From: Flavobacteriales bacterium
Lineage (GTDB): Bacteria > Bacteroidota > Bacteroidia > Flavobacteriales > Schleiferiaceae
Reading direction: 5' to 3'
NCBI GenBank assembly: GCA_017795025.1
Contig: CP051243.1
Location: 1,853,501-1,917,500, forward strand
Length of the DNA stretch: 64,000 nucleotides
The stretch's first letter is position 1; each line of letters starts with the position of its first letter. Positions 33,857 to 41,305 of the stretch are shown here, in pieces. Below the pieces are notes generated by a model. The model was not told the DNA's origin and made no database searches. It saw nothing but the letters and a program-made list of their open reading frames with translations. A program made the position numbers and the translations under genes.

Positions 33857-34819
33857 CTACCAGTTTTTGGAAGCGTTAATAATATGTTCGGCCATTTCGG
33901 TGCCAATACGATCTTGTGCTTCCATGGTGGCCGCACCAATATGCGGAGTAAGGGAAGTGTAGGGGCTCATTAATATATTCATGGCTGGAGTAGGTTCATT
34001 TACAAACACATCCAAACCGGCATATTTCAATTTACCACTCTCCAAGGCTTCCAATAAAGCCGCTTCATCTACCACCCCACCGCGGGCGGTATTAATGATA
34101 CCCGCATTGTCCTTCATCTTCTCAATTTCGGCCTTGCCAATAACTGCTTTTCCAGCACCAGCAATATGAAGGCTAATAAAATCGGAGGCCGCTAAAACGG
34201 CATCCATTGATTCTGGCTTAATCGTAAAGCTCAATTTTTGACCATCAAAGAAATCGAGCTCTACGTTTGCTGATTCCACGTAAGGGTCTACCGCTTTAAC
34301 CTGCATCCCGTATCCGAGGGCTATTTTCGCTACTTCTTGACCAATACGACCAAAACCGATAATACCTAAAGTTTTACCCTTAAGCTCCGTTCCCGCACCA
34401 TAGCTCTTTTTAAGGGCTTTAAAGTTTGTTTCCCCTTCTAAGGGCATTTTCTGATTGGCGTCAAATACAAAACGCACCATTCCACTAAGGTGGGCAAATA
34501 CTAATTCAGCCACCGAGCGTGTGCTGGCCGCTGGCGTATTTTGAACAATCATTCCTTGTTCACGGGCGTAATCTACATCGATGTTGTCCATACCTACTCC
34601 ACCGCGACCAATAAACTTTAAGGTTCCTTTGGTAGCGTCGATAAGGTCTTGACGAACTTTAGTAGCCGAACGTACAAGAAGCACATCAACCCCATTTTCG
34701 TTTATGTGTTCAGCTAAACGCTCCTGAGCCACCTTAGTGGTATCAATTTCAATACCGGCGGCCTTAAGAGCTTCTTCGCCACTTTTAGAAATTCCGTCGT
34801 TTGCGAGTACTTTAATCAT
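33857..34819 (-). CDS. serA: D-3-phosphoglycerate dehydrogenase, short form
   Basis: Oxidises 3-phosphoglycerate to 3-phosphohydroxypyruvate, first step of serine synthesis. 320 residues, so it lacks the C-terminal ACT domain of the E. coli enzyme and may not be serine-inhibited the same way. The NAD fold reads TLGIIGFGRIGQEVAKIALG, the catalytic Arg and Glu segments are NTARGGVVDEAALLEALESG and FVNEP, and the His is in LTPHIGAATMEAQDRIG. It is 2 bp downstream of serC, the next enzyme of the pathway, which supports the call over other D-2-hydroxyacid dehydrogenases. Confidence 0.92.
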   Translation of the reverse strand: MIKVLANDGISKSGEEALKAAGIEIDTTKVAQERLAEHINENGVDVLLVRSATKVRQDLIDATKGTLKFIGRGGVGMDNIDVDYAREQGMIVQNTPAASTRSVAELVFAHLSGMVRFVFDANQKMPLEGETNFKALKKSYGAGTELKGKTLGIIGFGRIGQEVAKIALGYGMQVKAVDPYVESANVELDFFDGQKLSFTIKPESMDAVLAASDFISLHIAGAGKAVIGKAEIEKMKDNAGIINTARGGVVDEAALLEALESGKLKYAGLDVFVNEPTPAMNILMSPYTSLTPHIGAATMEAQDRIGTEMAEHIINASKNW

Positions 34820-34821
34820 GT

Positions 34822-35889
34822 TTATTTCTTTTCAAATTCTTGCATTACTTCCACTAGAGCCTGCACACTTTCTAAAGGAAGTGCATTGTACATAGATGCG
34901 CGGTAACCACCAACAGAACGGTGTCCATTGAGCCCATTGATACCAGCTGCTTTCCACATTTCGTCAAATTGCGCAGTATCTACACCTTCATGTGCAAGGA
35001 AACAAGCGTTCATATTAGAACGATCCTCCTTGGCAGCGGTGCCATAAAACTTCGAGTTGCGATCAATTTCATTGTAAAGGAGGTCGGCTTTCGCCTGATT
35101 GATGCGCTCCATTTCGGCCACACCGCCAAGCTCCTTAAGCCAACGAAGGGTTAACATGGATACATAAAAAGCAAATACCGGTGGGGTGTTAAACATCGAC
35201 TCCTTATCGATATGGATTTGATAATCGAGGTAAGCGGGAATGTCGCGACCGCTTTTTCCTAAAATTTCATCCTTTACAATAACCAGAGTGGCTCCGGCAG
35301 GACCCATATTTTTTTGCGCACCGGCGTAGATGAGGTCGAAATCGGCCACATTAATCTGCCGACTAAAAATATCGGAAGACATATCACAAACATTTACGCC
35401 ATCAAAGGATGGGAAATCTTTTATCTGCGTACCGAAGATGGTATTATTAGAAGTGGTATGGAAATAATCTACATCGCTAGGGATGCTGTAGTCCTTAGGG
35501 ATGTAGTTAAAATTTTGATCTTTTGAGGAGGCTACTTCTACAACCTCGCCTAAGCGCTTGGCCTCTTTAATAGCCTTACTACTCCAAGTTCCAGTGTTGA
35601 GATAAGCTGCTTTACCGCCTTCTTCCTTCATCAAATTGAAAGCAGTCATTACAAACTGTAAGGAAGCTCCTCCTTGCAGAAAGAGAACGGAGTAACCCTC
35701 GGGAACTCCTAAGAGTTCTTTAACCAGAGCTACAGCCTCATCCATTACGGCTACCACGTTTTTACTGCGGTGACTGATTTCAATTAAGGATAAATCAAGA
35801 TCATCGAAATTTAAAATAGCTTCGGATGCTTGCTTTAGTACTTCGGGCGGTAGGATACAAGGCCCGGCGGAGAAGTTGTGCTTTTTCAT
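34822..35889 (-). CDS. serC: phosphoserine aminotransferase
   Basis: Converts 3-phosphohydroxypyruvate to phosphoserine with glutamate as donor, and the analogous step in pyridoxal phosphate synthesis. About 355 residues from the Met of [18 protein letters not shown]; an upstream in-frame extension of 40 residues is rejected because SerC starts here. The PLP lysine is in [18 protein letters not shown], with the conserved [18 protein letters not shown] region near 70 (seen as [18 protein letters not shown]) and the C-terminal [20 protein letters not shown]. serA follows after 2 bp. Confidence 0.95.
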   Translation of the reverse strand: MKKHNFSAGPCILPPEVLKQASEAILNFDDLDLSLIEISHRSKNVVAVMDEAVALVKELLGVPEGYSVLFLQGGASLQFVMTAFNLMKEEGGKAAYLNTGTWSSKAIKEAKRLGEVVEVASSKDQNFNYIPKDYSIPSDVDYFHTTSNNTIFGTQIKDFPSFDGVNVCDMSSDIFSRQINVADFDLIYAGAQKNMGPAGATLVIVKDEILGKSGRDIPAYLDYQIHIDKESMFNTPPVFAFYVSMLTLRWLKELGGVAEMERINQAKADLLYNEIDRNSKFYGTAAKEDRSNMNACFLAHEGVDTAQFDEMWKAAGINGLNGHRSVGGYRASMYNALPLESVQALVEVMQEFEKK

Positions 35890-36025
35890 AGTAGCAATTT
35901 GATTGAAAATCGCCGCAAAAGTAGCACTAATCCTGAGATGGCTTTTTAAGGAGCGGTTAAGTTTGGGGCTTTTGAGCTCGGCTCCTCTTCCTTTTAAAGT
36001 TATAACCAAAGGGCCCGCTGAATAT

Positions 36026-36040
36026 TCCCTACAGGAATAA
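36026..36040. repeat. short inverted repeat TATTCC / GGAATA
   Basis: TATTCC and GGAATA separated by a few bases form a perfect 6-bp stem in the 275-bp gap between serC and the SDH protease. Its arms share ATTCC/GGAAT with the inner stem of the larger palindrome at 36111. Confidence 0.4.
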
Positions 36041-36110
36041 ATAAGTTTTTTGGACCAGCTCTTGTCGAAGCGGACTTATGGGCTTAACTTGATAGAACGA
36101 ACCTCCCCCC

Positions 36111-36156
36111 AGGTTTAAACAGATTCCCCCTGCTGTGAGTGGAATAATTTAAACCT
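36111..36156. promoter_or_regulatory. 46-bp interrupted palindrome upstream of the SDH protease gene
   Basis: Outer arms AGGTTTAAA (36111-36119) and TTTAAACCT (36148-36156) are perfect inverted repeats. An inner pair ATTCC (36123-36127) and GGAAT (36141-36145) pairs within them. The palindrome ends 8 bp before the ATG at 36165. It could be a regulator binding site or an RNA structure at the ribosome-binding region; no T run follows, so it is not a terminator. Confidence 0.55.
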
Positions 36157-36164
36157 AAATAGCT

Positions 36165-37163
36165 ATGTATAACCAAAGACTGGCGCACTATCAAGCACTG
36201 GAGGAAAAGCGTAATTCTAAATTACTCGTATACGTAACCAGTGACCGTCCCAACCTAAACACCCAAATTGCTTCGGACATCTTAAACCTCTTTACCGAGC
36301 ATTTAGATCAAATTGGGGATGTACCTAAAATCAGCCTATTCCTTTACACCCGTGGCGGTAATACCCTGAGCGCCTGGACCCTAGTTAATTTGATCCGAAG
36401 CTTTTGTGATGAGCTGGAAATCATTGTCCCCTTAATTTGTCATAGCGCCGGCACCCTCATCAGCTTAGGAGCCAATCGCATCGTAATGACCAAACAAGCT
36501 ACGCTTGGCCCGATTGACCCTTCGGTAAATGGCCCCTTAAATCCGGGCGTTCCGGGCGCTCAAAATGTAAATGCACGTATTCCAGTGAGTGTAGAATTTG
36601 TGGATGCCTTTTTTCAGATGGCCAAGCAGGAATTAGGCATTTCTAACCAAGAATCTTTAAGCAAGATCTTGATGGAGCTCACTAAACATATTCATCCTTT
36701 GACTTTAGGACAGGTGTACCGTTCGAAGACCCAAATTCAGATGCTGGCTCAAAAATTACTGCAGCACCAAGACCTGAGTGATGAGCAAAAAGATAAGATT
36801 GTGAAATTCCTGTGTTCTGAAAGCGGCTCCCACGACTATACGGTAAATCGTCGTGAGGCGACAGCGCTTGGCTTAAACATTGAAAAACCGGATATGCCCC
36901 TGTATGAAATAATTAAGGCTATATATAAGGATATTGAAGCAGAGCTAGAATTAAGACGACCCTATGAGCCTAAATCCTTTATGGGTCAGGAAAGTGCGAA
37001 GCCCTATTGCTTTAAGCGAGGACTTATTGAAAGTACCGTAAATCCGCCTCATACTTATATCACTGAGGGGACGATGTTTCTACAAGCTATTCAAAATGGA
37101 CCCCAGGCCCAGCAAATTTTAAAAGATGAACGGACTTTTGATGGTTGGAAAGATGCGGAATAA
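36165..37163 (+). CDS. SDH-family ClpP-fold serine protease
   Basis: A 332-residue protein of the serine dehydrogenase proteinase (SDH_sah, ClpP/crotonase-fold) family. The oxyanion strand is LYTRGGNTLSAW near 61-72. The nucleophile is S94 in LICHSAGTLISLGANRIVM. The conserved TLGPIDPSVNGPLNPGVPG follows. The C-terminal half is helical (KQELGISNQESLSKILMELT and LLQHQDLSDEQKDKIVKFL). There is no signal peptide or membrane segment, so it is cytoplasmic, unlike SppA. Its substrate is unknown. It is preceded by the 46-bp palindrome and followed after 21 bp by a 46-residue gene. The serA-serC operon is divergent on its left. Confidence 0.85.
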   Translation: MYNQRLAHYQALEEKRNSKLLVYVTSDRPNLNTQIASDILNLFTEHLDQIGDVPKISLFLYTRGGNTLSAWTLVNLIRSFCDELEIIVPLICHSAGTLISLGANRIVMTKQATLGPIDPSVNGPLNPGVPGAQNVNARIPVSVEFVDAFFQMAKQELGISNQESLSKILMELTKHIHPLTLGQVYRSKTQIQMLAQKLLQHQDLSDEQKDKIVKFLCSESGSHDYTVNRREATALGLNIEKPDMPLYEIIKAIYKDIEAELELRRPYEPKSFMGQESAKPYCFKRGLIESTVNPPHTYITEGTMFLQAIQNGPQAQQILKDERTFDGWKDAE

Positions 37164-37173
37164 ATCAATGTTT

Positions 37174-37181
37174 TAAATTTG
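37174..37181 (+). promoter_or_regulatory. possible -7 element TAAATTTG before the 46-residue gene
   Basis: TAAATTTG matches TAnnTTTG but ends only 3 bp before the ATG at 37185, so a transcript from it would be leaderless or start inside the gene. It may equally be a chance match in AT-rich DNA. Confidence 0.25.
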
Positions 37182-37184
37182 AGC

Positions 37185-37325
37185 ATGGAAAAGGAAATTC
37201 AATTTCAGTCAATCCCCTTGAGTTTTGATCATTCGGCTATCGAGAATCCCTACTACGAAACCAGCAGTAAGGGTGACAGTTTGGTTGAAATAATGAAAAA
37301 CAACGAATTGGTCCTAGATAATTAA
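37185..37325 (+). CDS. small protein of 46 residues, unknown function
   Basis: An ATG-started frame of 46 residues (MEKEIQFQSIPLSFDHSAIE at the start, KNNELVLDN at the end). It is acidic, has no signal peptide or membrane helix, and follows the SDH protease gene after 21 bp on the same strand, so it may be a partner or substrate of the protease. Its last 4 bp overlap the convergent Vat-like gene. No homologue is recognised. It could be a chance frame, but codon content and tight placement favour a gene. Confidence 0.5.
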   Translation: MEKEIQFQSIPLSFDHSAIENPYYETSSKGDSLVEIMKNNELVLDN

Positions 37326-37936
37326 GGGTATTCGGGAGCGGCCGTAAGCTTTGGTAATTCTTTAGTGATTTGTTCCAAGGGCCAGTCCCACCACTTTAAG
37401 TCAAGGAGTTTTTGAATCTGCGTATCTGAGAACCGCTTGCGGATAGGTTTTGCGGGGTTCCCTCCTACCACGGTATAAGGCTCTACATCTTTAGTTATCA
37501 CCGATTTACTGCCGATGATGGCCCCATCACCAATCTTCACACCCGGCATTATTGTCGCTTCGAAGCCAATCCACACATCATTCCCCACGATGGTATCCCC
37601 TTTAGTAGGATAGGATTTCCCTTCCATCGCTTTTTCCCAGTCGGCACCGAAAATAGCGAAAGGAAAGGTGCTTATCGAATCCTGCAGGTGATTAGCCCCA
37701 TTCATTATAAAGGTGACTCCCGAAGCGATCTGACAAAATTTACCAATGCGGAGTTTATCGCCAATAAAGTCGAAATGATATTTCACATTTCGTTCGAAGT
37801 TGGCCACATCCTCAAAATCATCGTAATAGGTAAAGTCACCTACAATAATATTAGGATTCCTAATTACATTTTTTAGGAAACACAAGCGATCGTAATCTTG
37901 GAGCGGAAATTTTTGCTGGGGATTGGGTGCGGGCAT
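37322..37936 (-). CDS. Vat/CatB-type xenobiotic acetyltransferase
   Basis: A 204-residue left-handed beta-helix O-acetyltransferase. The hexapeptide repeat region runs through GNDVWIGFEATIMPGVKIGD and AIIGSKSVITKDVEPYTVVG to GGNPAKPIRKRF. The catalytic His is H83 in MNGANHLQDSISTFPFAIFG, with the loop arrangement of streptogramin A acetyltransferases (Vat) and CatB chloramphenicol acetyltransferases. It may acetylate a hydroxylated antibiotic or another acceptor; environmental members are often of unknown substrate. It is convergent with the small 46-residue gene. The family call is firm, resistance is not shown. Confidence 0.85.
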   Translation of the reverse strand: MPAPNPQQKFPLQDYDRLCFLKNVIRNPNIIVGDFTYYDDFEDVANFERNVKYHFDFIGDKLRIGKFCQIASGVTFIMNGANHLQDSISTFPFAIFGADWEKAMEGKSYPTKGDTIVGNDVWIGFEATIMPGVKIGDGAIIGSKSVITKDVEPYTVVGGNPAKPIRKRFSDTQIQKLLDLKWWDWPLEQITKELPKLTAAPEYP

Positions 37937-38057
37937 GATTGATAAGTTTTCTCAGGAAAATCAAAGGTAGCTCCCCTACCTCAAAGGCTCAATCTTAACT
38001 TCAATTAGGGGTCTAGTACTTTCCTAAAAAGTTTTAAGCCTAAACTGGCTCCGAGAC

Positions 38058-38966
38058 TTATCGCTGCGGCAAATCCGTTGGCAAGCTAGGGGGCTTGATT
38101 TCAATTTCCTGACCAGTATTGAAATTGACGCCGGTTTTTAGATGCCACCAGCCGTCTTCCCAATAAAGGGCATCGTAACTAAAGTCGGGCCCATACATCT
38201 GATAAAGACCTTTCATTTTAGGCTCGGGAGGAGCCAGATGATCCATGATAATCATCTCGGCACGCTCATTCCAACGCACAGTGGCCGAGTACTTCGCATT
38301 ATAGGTGAGCACCAAGCGAACCGGAGGCCGATTTAAGGTTTTATCCATCCATTCATCCACTCTAAAAACCCGATCGCCAAAACTCACTTTGCCGCGCTTC
38401 GTCACTTTAAGTACCTCAATAATCTTATAATTAAGCACTTCCCCCATGGCTAAGCCTAAAAGAACGTACTTGTTTTTCTCGCCTTCCATGGGTTGGATGG
38501 CATAGTAAATTGCGCCGGGCCAATTTTCAGCATCGGCCTTATCATACTGCAATTCGGCAATTGTGGAAAGCTGATCATGCAGCACAATCACTTTGGTTTC
38601 ACCTTTAAATTCACCGGCAATGAGGCCAAAGCGCTGGTATTTCCTTTTAGCATCGGGTCGTTGCCAAGTGTAGATGGCAAAACGACCATCTGGACTTTCG
38701 AGGCGCAACATATTGTTTAATTGAGGCAGTGGATTTTTATAATTATCCGCTTGAGAGAGATAAGTCATTAAACCACGCATAAAGCGCTGATTCGCAGTAT
38801 CCCGAACGGCAAACTCTGGCGCCTCTAAACTTTGCCTTCCATAAGCCTGTAGCTCGGCAATGGACAATGAATCTTGTGCCTTACTGCCAATAGAAAGTAA
38901 AAAAAGCCCTAGGAGAATAACTTTTCCCATAGGGCTTGAACGCTTTTTATTCGATCTTAATATCAT
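38058..38966 (-). CDS. exported protein of unknown function
   Basis: A protein of 290 to 302 residues. The probable start at 38930 gives [19 protein letters not shown], a clear signal peptide with a cleavage site near AQ; a Met 12 residues earlier (38966) is the alternative and overlaps the ferredoxin stop by 4 bp. The mature part is beta-rich ([57 protein letters not shown]). No domain was recognised. It lies 3-prime of the ferredoxin gene on the same strand. Confidence 0.65.
   Translation of the reverse strand: MILRSNKKRSSPMGKVILLGLFLLSIGSKAQDSLSIAELQAYGRQSLEAPEFAVRDTANQRFMRGLMTYLSQADNYKNPLPQLNNMLRLESPDGRFAIYTWQRPDAKRKYQRFGLIAGEFKGETKVIVLHDQLSTIAELQYDKADAENWPGAIYYAIQPMEGEKNKYVLLGLAMGEVLNYKIIEVLKVTKRGKVSFGDRVFRVDEWMDKTLNRPPVRLVLTYNAKYSATVRWNERAEMIIMDHLAPPEPKMKGLYQMYGPDFSYDALYWEDGWWHLKTGVNFNTGQEIEIKPPSLPTDLPQR
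38904..38937 (-). terminator. terminator-like hairpin inside the signal-peptide codons
   Basis: Arms AAGCCCTA and TAGGGCTT form an 8-bp stem around the ATG at 38930; on the minus strand a run of seven T follows directly. It lies 26 bp after the ferredoxin stop, so it could end the ferredoxin transcript or attenuate the next gene. Confidence 0.5.
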
Positions 38967-39313
38967 TCGAGGTGCAAGAAAGCCTTTTTTGAAAGTAGCT
39001 CCTCTTCCGATTCTACGTTATCCTCATCAGGAACGCAGCAATCTACCGGACATACCTCAGCACATTGCGGCTCTTCATGGAAGCCTACACATTCGGTACA
39101 CTTGTCGGTAACAATGTAAAACACATCGTAATCAACTGGTTCTTGCGCTTCATCTGCATCATACTCTCCCCCGCTTTTCGGTTTCACCTTGCCTGTTAAA
39201 CCCGTGCCCTCCGAGAAGCGCCACTCTTGGGCACCTTCGTAAATAGCATTGTTTGGACACTCTGGTTCACAAGCTCCACAATTAATACATTCGTCGGTTA
39301 TCTTGATAGCCAT
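38963..39313 (-). CDS. 2[4Fe-4S] ferredoxin
   Basis: A 116-residue cytoplasmic electron carrier. The N-terminal cluster motif has cysteines 9, 12, 15 and 19 ([13 protein letters not shown]). A negatively charged insert of about 50 residues separates it from the second set at 72, 75, 84 and 88 ([18 protein letters not shown]). This insert and the acidic tail are typical of the flavobacterial form. It faces the LuxC-like acyl-CoA reductase gene, with overlapping divergent promoters. Its redox partner is not known. Confidence 0.93.
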   Translation of the reverse strand: MAIKITDECINCGACEPECPNNAIYEGAQEWRFSEGTGLTGKVKPKSGGEYDADEAQEPVDYDVFYIVTDKCTECVGFHEEPQCAEVCPVDCCVPDEDNVESEEELLSKKAFLHLE

Positions 39314-39323
39314 ATTCAGTTCT

Positions 39324-39331
39324 TACTTTTG
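39324..39331 (+). promoter_or_regulatory. -7 element of the LuxC-like gene (TACTTTTG)
   Basis: TACTTTTG on the plus strand lies 26 bp before the ATG at 39358 and just 2 bp from the opposite-facing element of the ferredoxin gene. The two divergent promoters occupy the same short gap. Confidence 0.5.
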
Positions 39332-39333
39332 CA

Positions 39334-39341
39334 CAAATTTA
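39334..39341 (-). promoter_or_regulatory. -7 element of the ferredoxin gene (TAAATTTG)
   Basis: On the minus strand the octamer reads TAAATTTG, 20 bp before the ferredoxin ATG. It is divergent from, and next to, the plus-strand element at 39324. Confidence 0.5.
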
Positions 39342-39357
39342 ATTACTAAAACGCAGA

Positions 39358-40431
39358 ATGCTGTCATTAGCGCAAAGGATCCAAGCCTTCGATCGATTAG
39401 GTCGCTTTTTAGCCCAATATAAAGAGGAGCGAGCCGACGAAGATCTCCAAAAACTCAATCAGTACTTTTTAAAAGAATACCGCATTTGCATTAAGGATGC
39501 CGAGCTTTTTAACCACTGGTTTAGTGAGGATAACCTTCACTTTGCTTTGCAATCATGGAGCGAAGCCCTGCAAAGGGAACAACTAGAAGCCTGGACTATT
39601 GATTATGAGATGGATTTCTTTGAGCATGATCGCGGTCCAAAAACCGTGGCTATTATCATGGCGGGAAACATCCCCTTAGTAGGCTCCCACGATCTATTAT
39701 CCGTATTGATTGCTGGGCATAAAGCTTTGGTTAAACCGAGCTCCGACGATGCAAAGTTGATTCCTTTTATCTGCCAAATGCTTATTGCCATTGAAAAGGA
39801 ATTTGCAAGCCTGATTGAATTGGCGGATGGTCAGGTTAAAAACTTCGACGCTGTAATCGCGACTGGAAGTAATAACTCCTCTCGTTATTTTGAATCTTAC
39901 TTTGGTAAGTATCCGCATATCATCCGTAAAAACCGCAGCTCGGTGGCAGTGCTTTCTGGCGAGGAAAGCAAAGCGGAATTGGAGCGTTTTGGGAAGGACA
40001 TTTTCCGTTATTTCGGATTAGGATGCCGTAATGTTTCGAAGGTATATCTACCGCAAGACTTTGAAATCCAGAACCTATTTGAAGCTTTTTATAAGTATAG
40101 CTACGTGGGCGACAACAATAAGTATGGTAATAATTACGATTACAATCGAGCGATTTACCTAATGGAGCAGCATGAGTTTTTAGAGAATGGATTCTTTATC
40201 ATCAAGGAATCGGAAAAACTACACGCCCCGGTTTCGGTCCTGCATTACGAGCGTTATGATAAGCTTGAAGAAGTCCAAAAAGAACTGGAGAGTCAAGCTT
40301 CAGAAATCCAATGCCTGGTTTCGGAAATTGATGCTTTTGAATCTTCCGTGGCCTTTGGAGAGAGTCAAAAACCGAAACTCTGGGATTACGCGGATAATGT
40401 AGATACCCTTGCTTTCTTAAGAAGCCTCTAA
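39358..40431 (+). CDS. LuxC-like acyl-CoA reductase
   Basis: A 357-residue protein of the LuxC/acyl-CoA reductase family (aldehyde dehydrogenase superfamily). Visible marks are the nucleotide fold KTVAIIMAGNIPLVGSHDLL near 97-118, the GHKALVKPSSDDAKLI segment, IATGSNNSSRYFESYFGK, and the active-site Cys in RYFGLGCRNVSKVYLPQD. In Vibrio LuxC gives fatty aldehyde for bioluminescence; here there are no lux genes, so it may make aldehydes or an acyl intermediate for another path. It is divergent from the ferredoxin, a possible electron partner. Confidence 0.87.
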   Translation: MLSLAQRIQAFDRLGRFLAQYKEERADEDLQKLNQYFLKEYRICIKDAELFNHWFSEDNLHFALQSWSEALQREQLEAWTIDYEMDFFEHDRGPKTVAIIMAGNIPLVGSHDLLSVLIAGHKALVKPSSDDAKLIPFICQMLIAIEKEFASLIELADGQVKNFDAVIATGSNNSSRYFESYFGKYPHIIRKNRSSVAVLSGEESKAELERFGKDIFRYFGLGCRNVSKVYLPQDFEIQNLFEAFYKYSYVGDNNKYGNNYDYNRAIYLMEQHEFLENGFFIIKESEKLHAPVSVLHYERYDKLEEVQKELESQASEIQCLVSEIDAFESSVAFGESQKPKLWDYADNVDTLAFLRSL

Positions 40432-40436
40432 AAAAT

Positions 40437-40444
40437 TAACTTTG
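40437..40444 (+). promoter_or_regulatory. -7 element of the PASTA gene (TAACTTTG)
   Basis: TAACTTTG, the same octamer as before pheT and fbp, begins 5 bp after the LuxC-like stop codon and 18 bp before the PASTA ATG. Confidence 0.5.
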
Positions 40445-40462
40445 TGACCCTCAGTTCCAGAT

Positions 40463-41305
40463 ATGAAGCTCTTTCGATTTTTGCTTAGCAAAACCTTCTT
40501 TGTGAATTTATTCATCATGATCCTGATTAGTGCAGGTTTATTGGTGGGACTTCACTTTTCCTTAAATCACTACACAGAACACGATATTACTATTGAGGTT
40601 CCCGACTTAAAAGGCATGGCCTTAACTGAGGTGGAAACAGCCCTTAATGATGCGCATTTAAATTATGTGATAATCGATTCGGCCGAATACGACCCTACTT
40701 TTCCTAGGGGCTCGGTAATCTCCCAATATCCCGAGGCTCAAAAACAAGTGAAAACGGGTCGAGAGTTAAAGCTTACCATCAATCCCTTTTATCCCCGTAA
40801 AGTGGAACTGCCTGATTTGATAGAAAAAACGAAGCGACGGGCGATTTACGATTTAGAATCGAAAGGGTTTCAATTAGGTAAGTTGAACTACGTACCCTAC
40901 ATCGGAAAGGATGTAGTTATAGATGTGAAAGTTGGGGAACGCAGCTTATTACCCGGCACGAAACTAAAAAAGGGAACCACCGTAGATTTAGTACTTGGTA
41001 TGGGTCTTAGCGACGAACTGGTGATGGCGCCTTACTTACGCTGGAAAACCTTGGAAGAAGCGGAAGAGTATCTTAAAATGCGTTCTTTCAATTTAGGTTC
41101 GGTGATTTATGATGAAGAGATAAAGGATACTGCCGCCGCCCTAGTTTACCGACAAAACCCCGCCCCAAGCAAAGAACCTACCATACGTATGGGCCGGGAG
41201 ATTGATGTTTGGCTTACCAATGATTACACTAAAATTGTGAACGACTCGTTAGAGTTCCAAAATTCTGCCCTTGCCGATTCCCTATCGAATGACTCTACCC
41301 TCTAG
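40463..41305 (+). CDS. membrane-anchored PASTA-domain protein
   Basis: A 280-residue protein with one N-terminal transmembrane helix (about 11-32, LFIMILISAGLLVGLHFSLN) and three extracytoplasmic PASTA domains at about 40-108 (VPDLKGMALTEVETALNDAH), 113-183 and 188-255. PASTA domains bind peptidoglycan or beta-lactam-like ligands in Ser/Thr kinases and PBPs, but no kinase or PBP domain is present, so this is a stand-alone form common in Bacteroidota. It overlaps the T9SS cargo gene by 17 bp and lies near the RluD-type gene. Confidence 0.88.
   Translation: MKLFRFLLSKTFFVNLFIMILISAGLLVGLHFSLNHYTEHDITIEVPDLKGMALTEVETALNDAHLNYVIIDSAEYDPTFPRGSVISQYPEAQKQVKTGRELKLTINPFYPRKVELPDLIEKTKRRAIYDLESKGFQLGKLNYVPYIGKDVVIDVKVGERSLLPGTKLKKGTTVDLVLGMGLSDELVMAPYLRWKTLEEAEEYLKMRSFNLGSVIYDEEIKDTAAALVYRQNPAPSKEPTIRMGREIDVWLTNDYTKIVNDSLEFQNSALADSLSNDSTL

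Noticed and set aside
35890..36009. 40-residue N-terminal extension of serC
   Set aside because: SerC proteins start at [10 protein letters not shown]; the extension has no family similarity.
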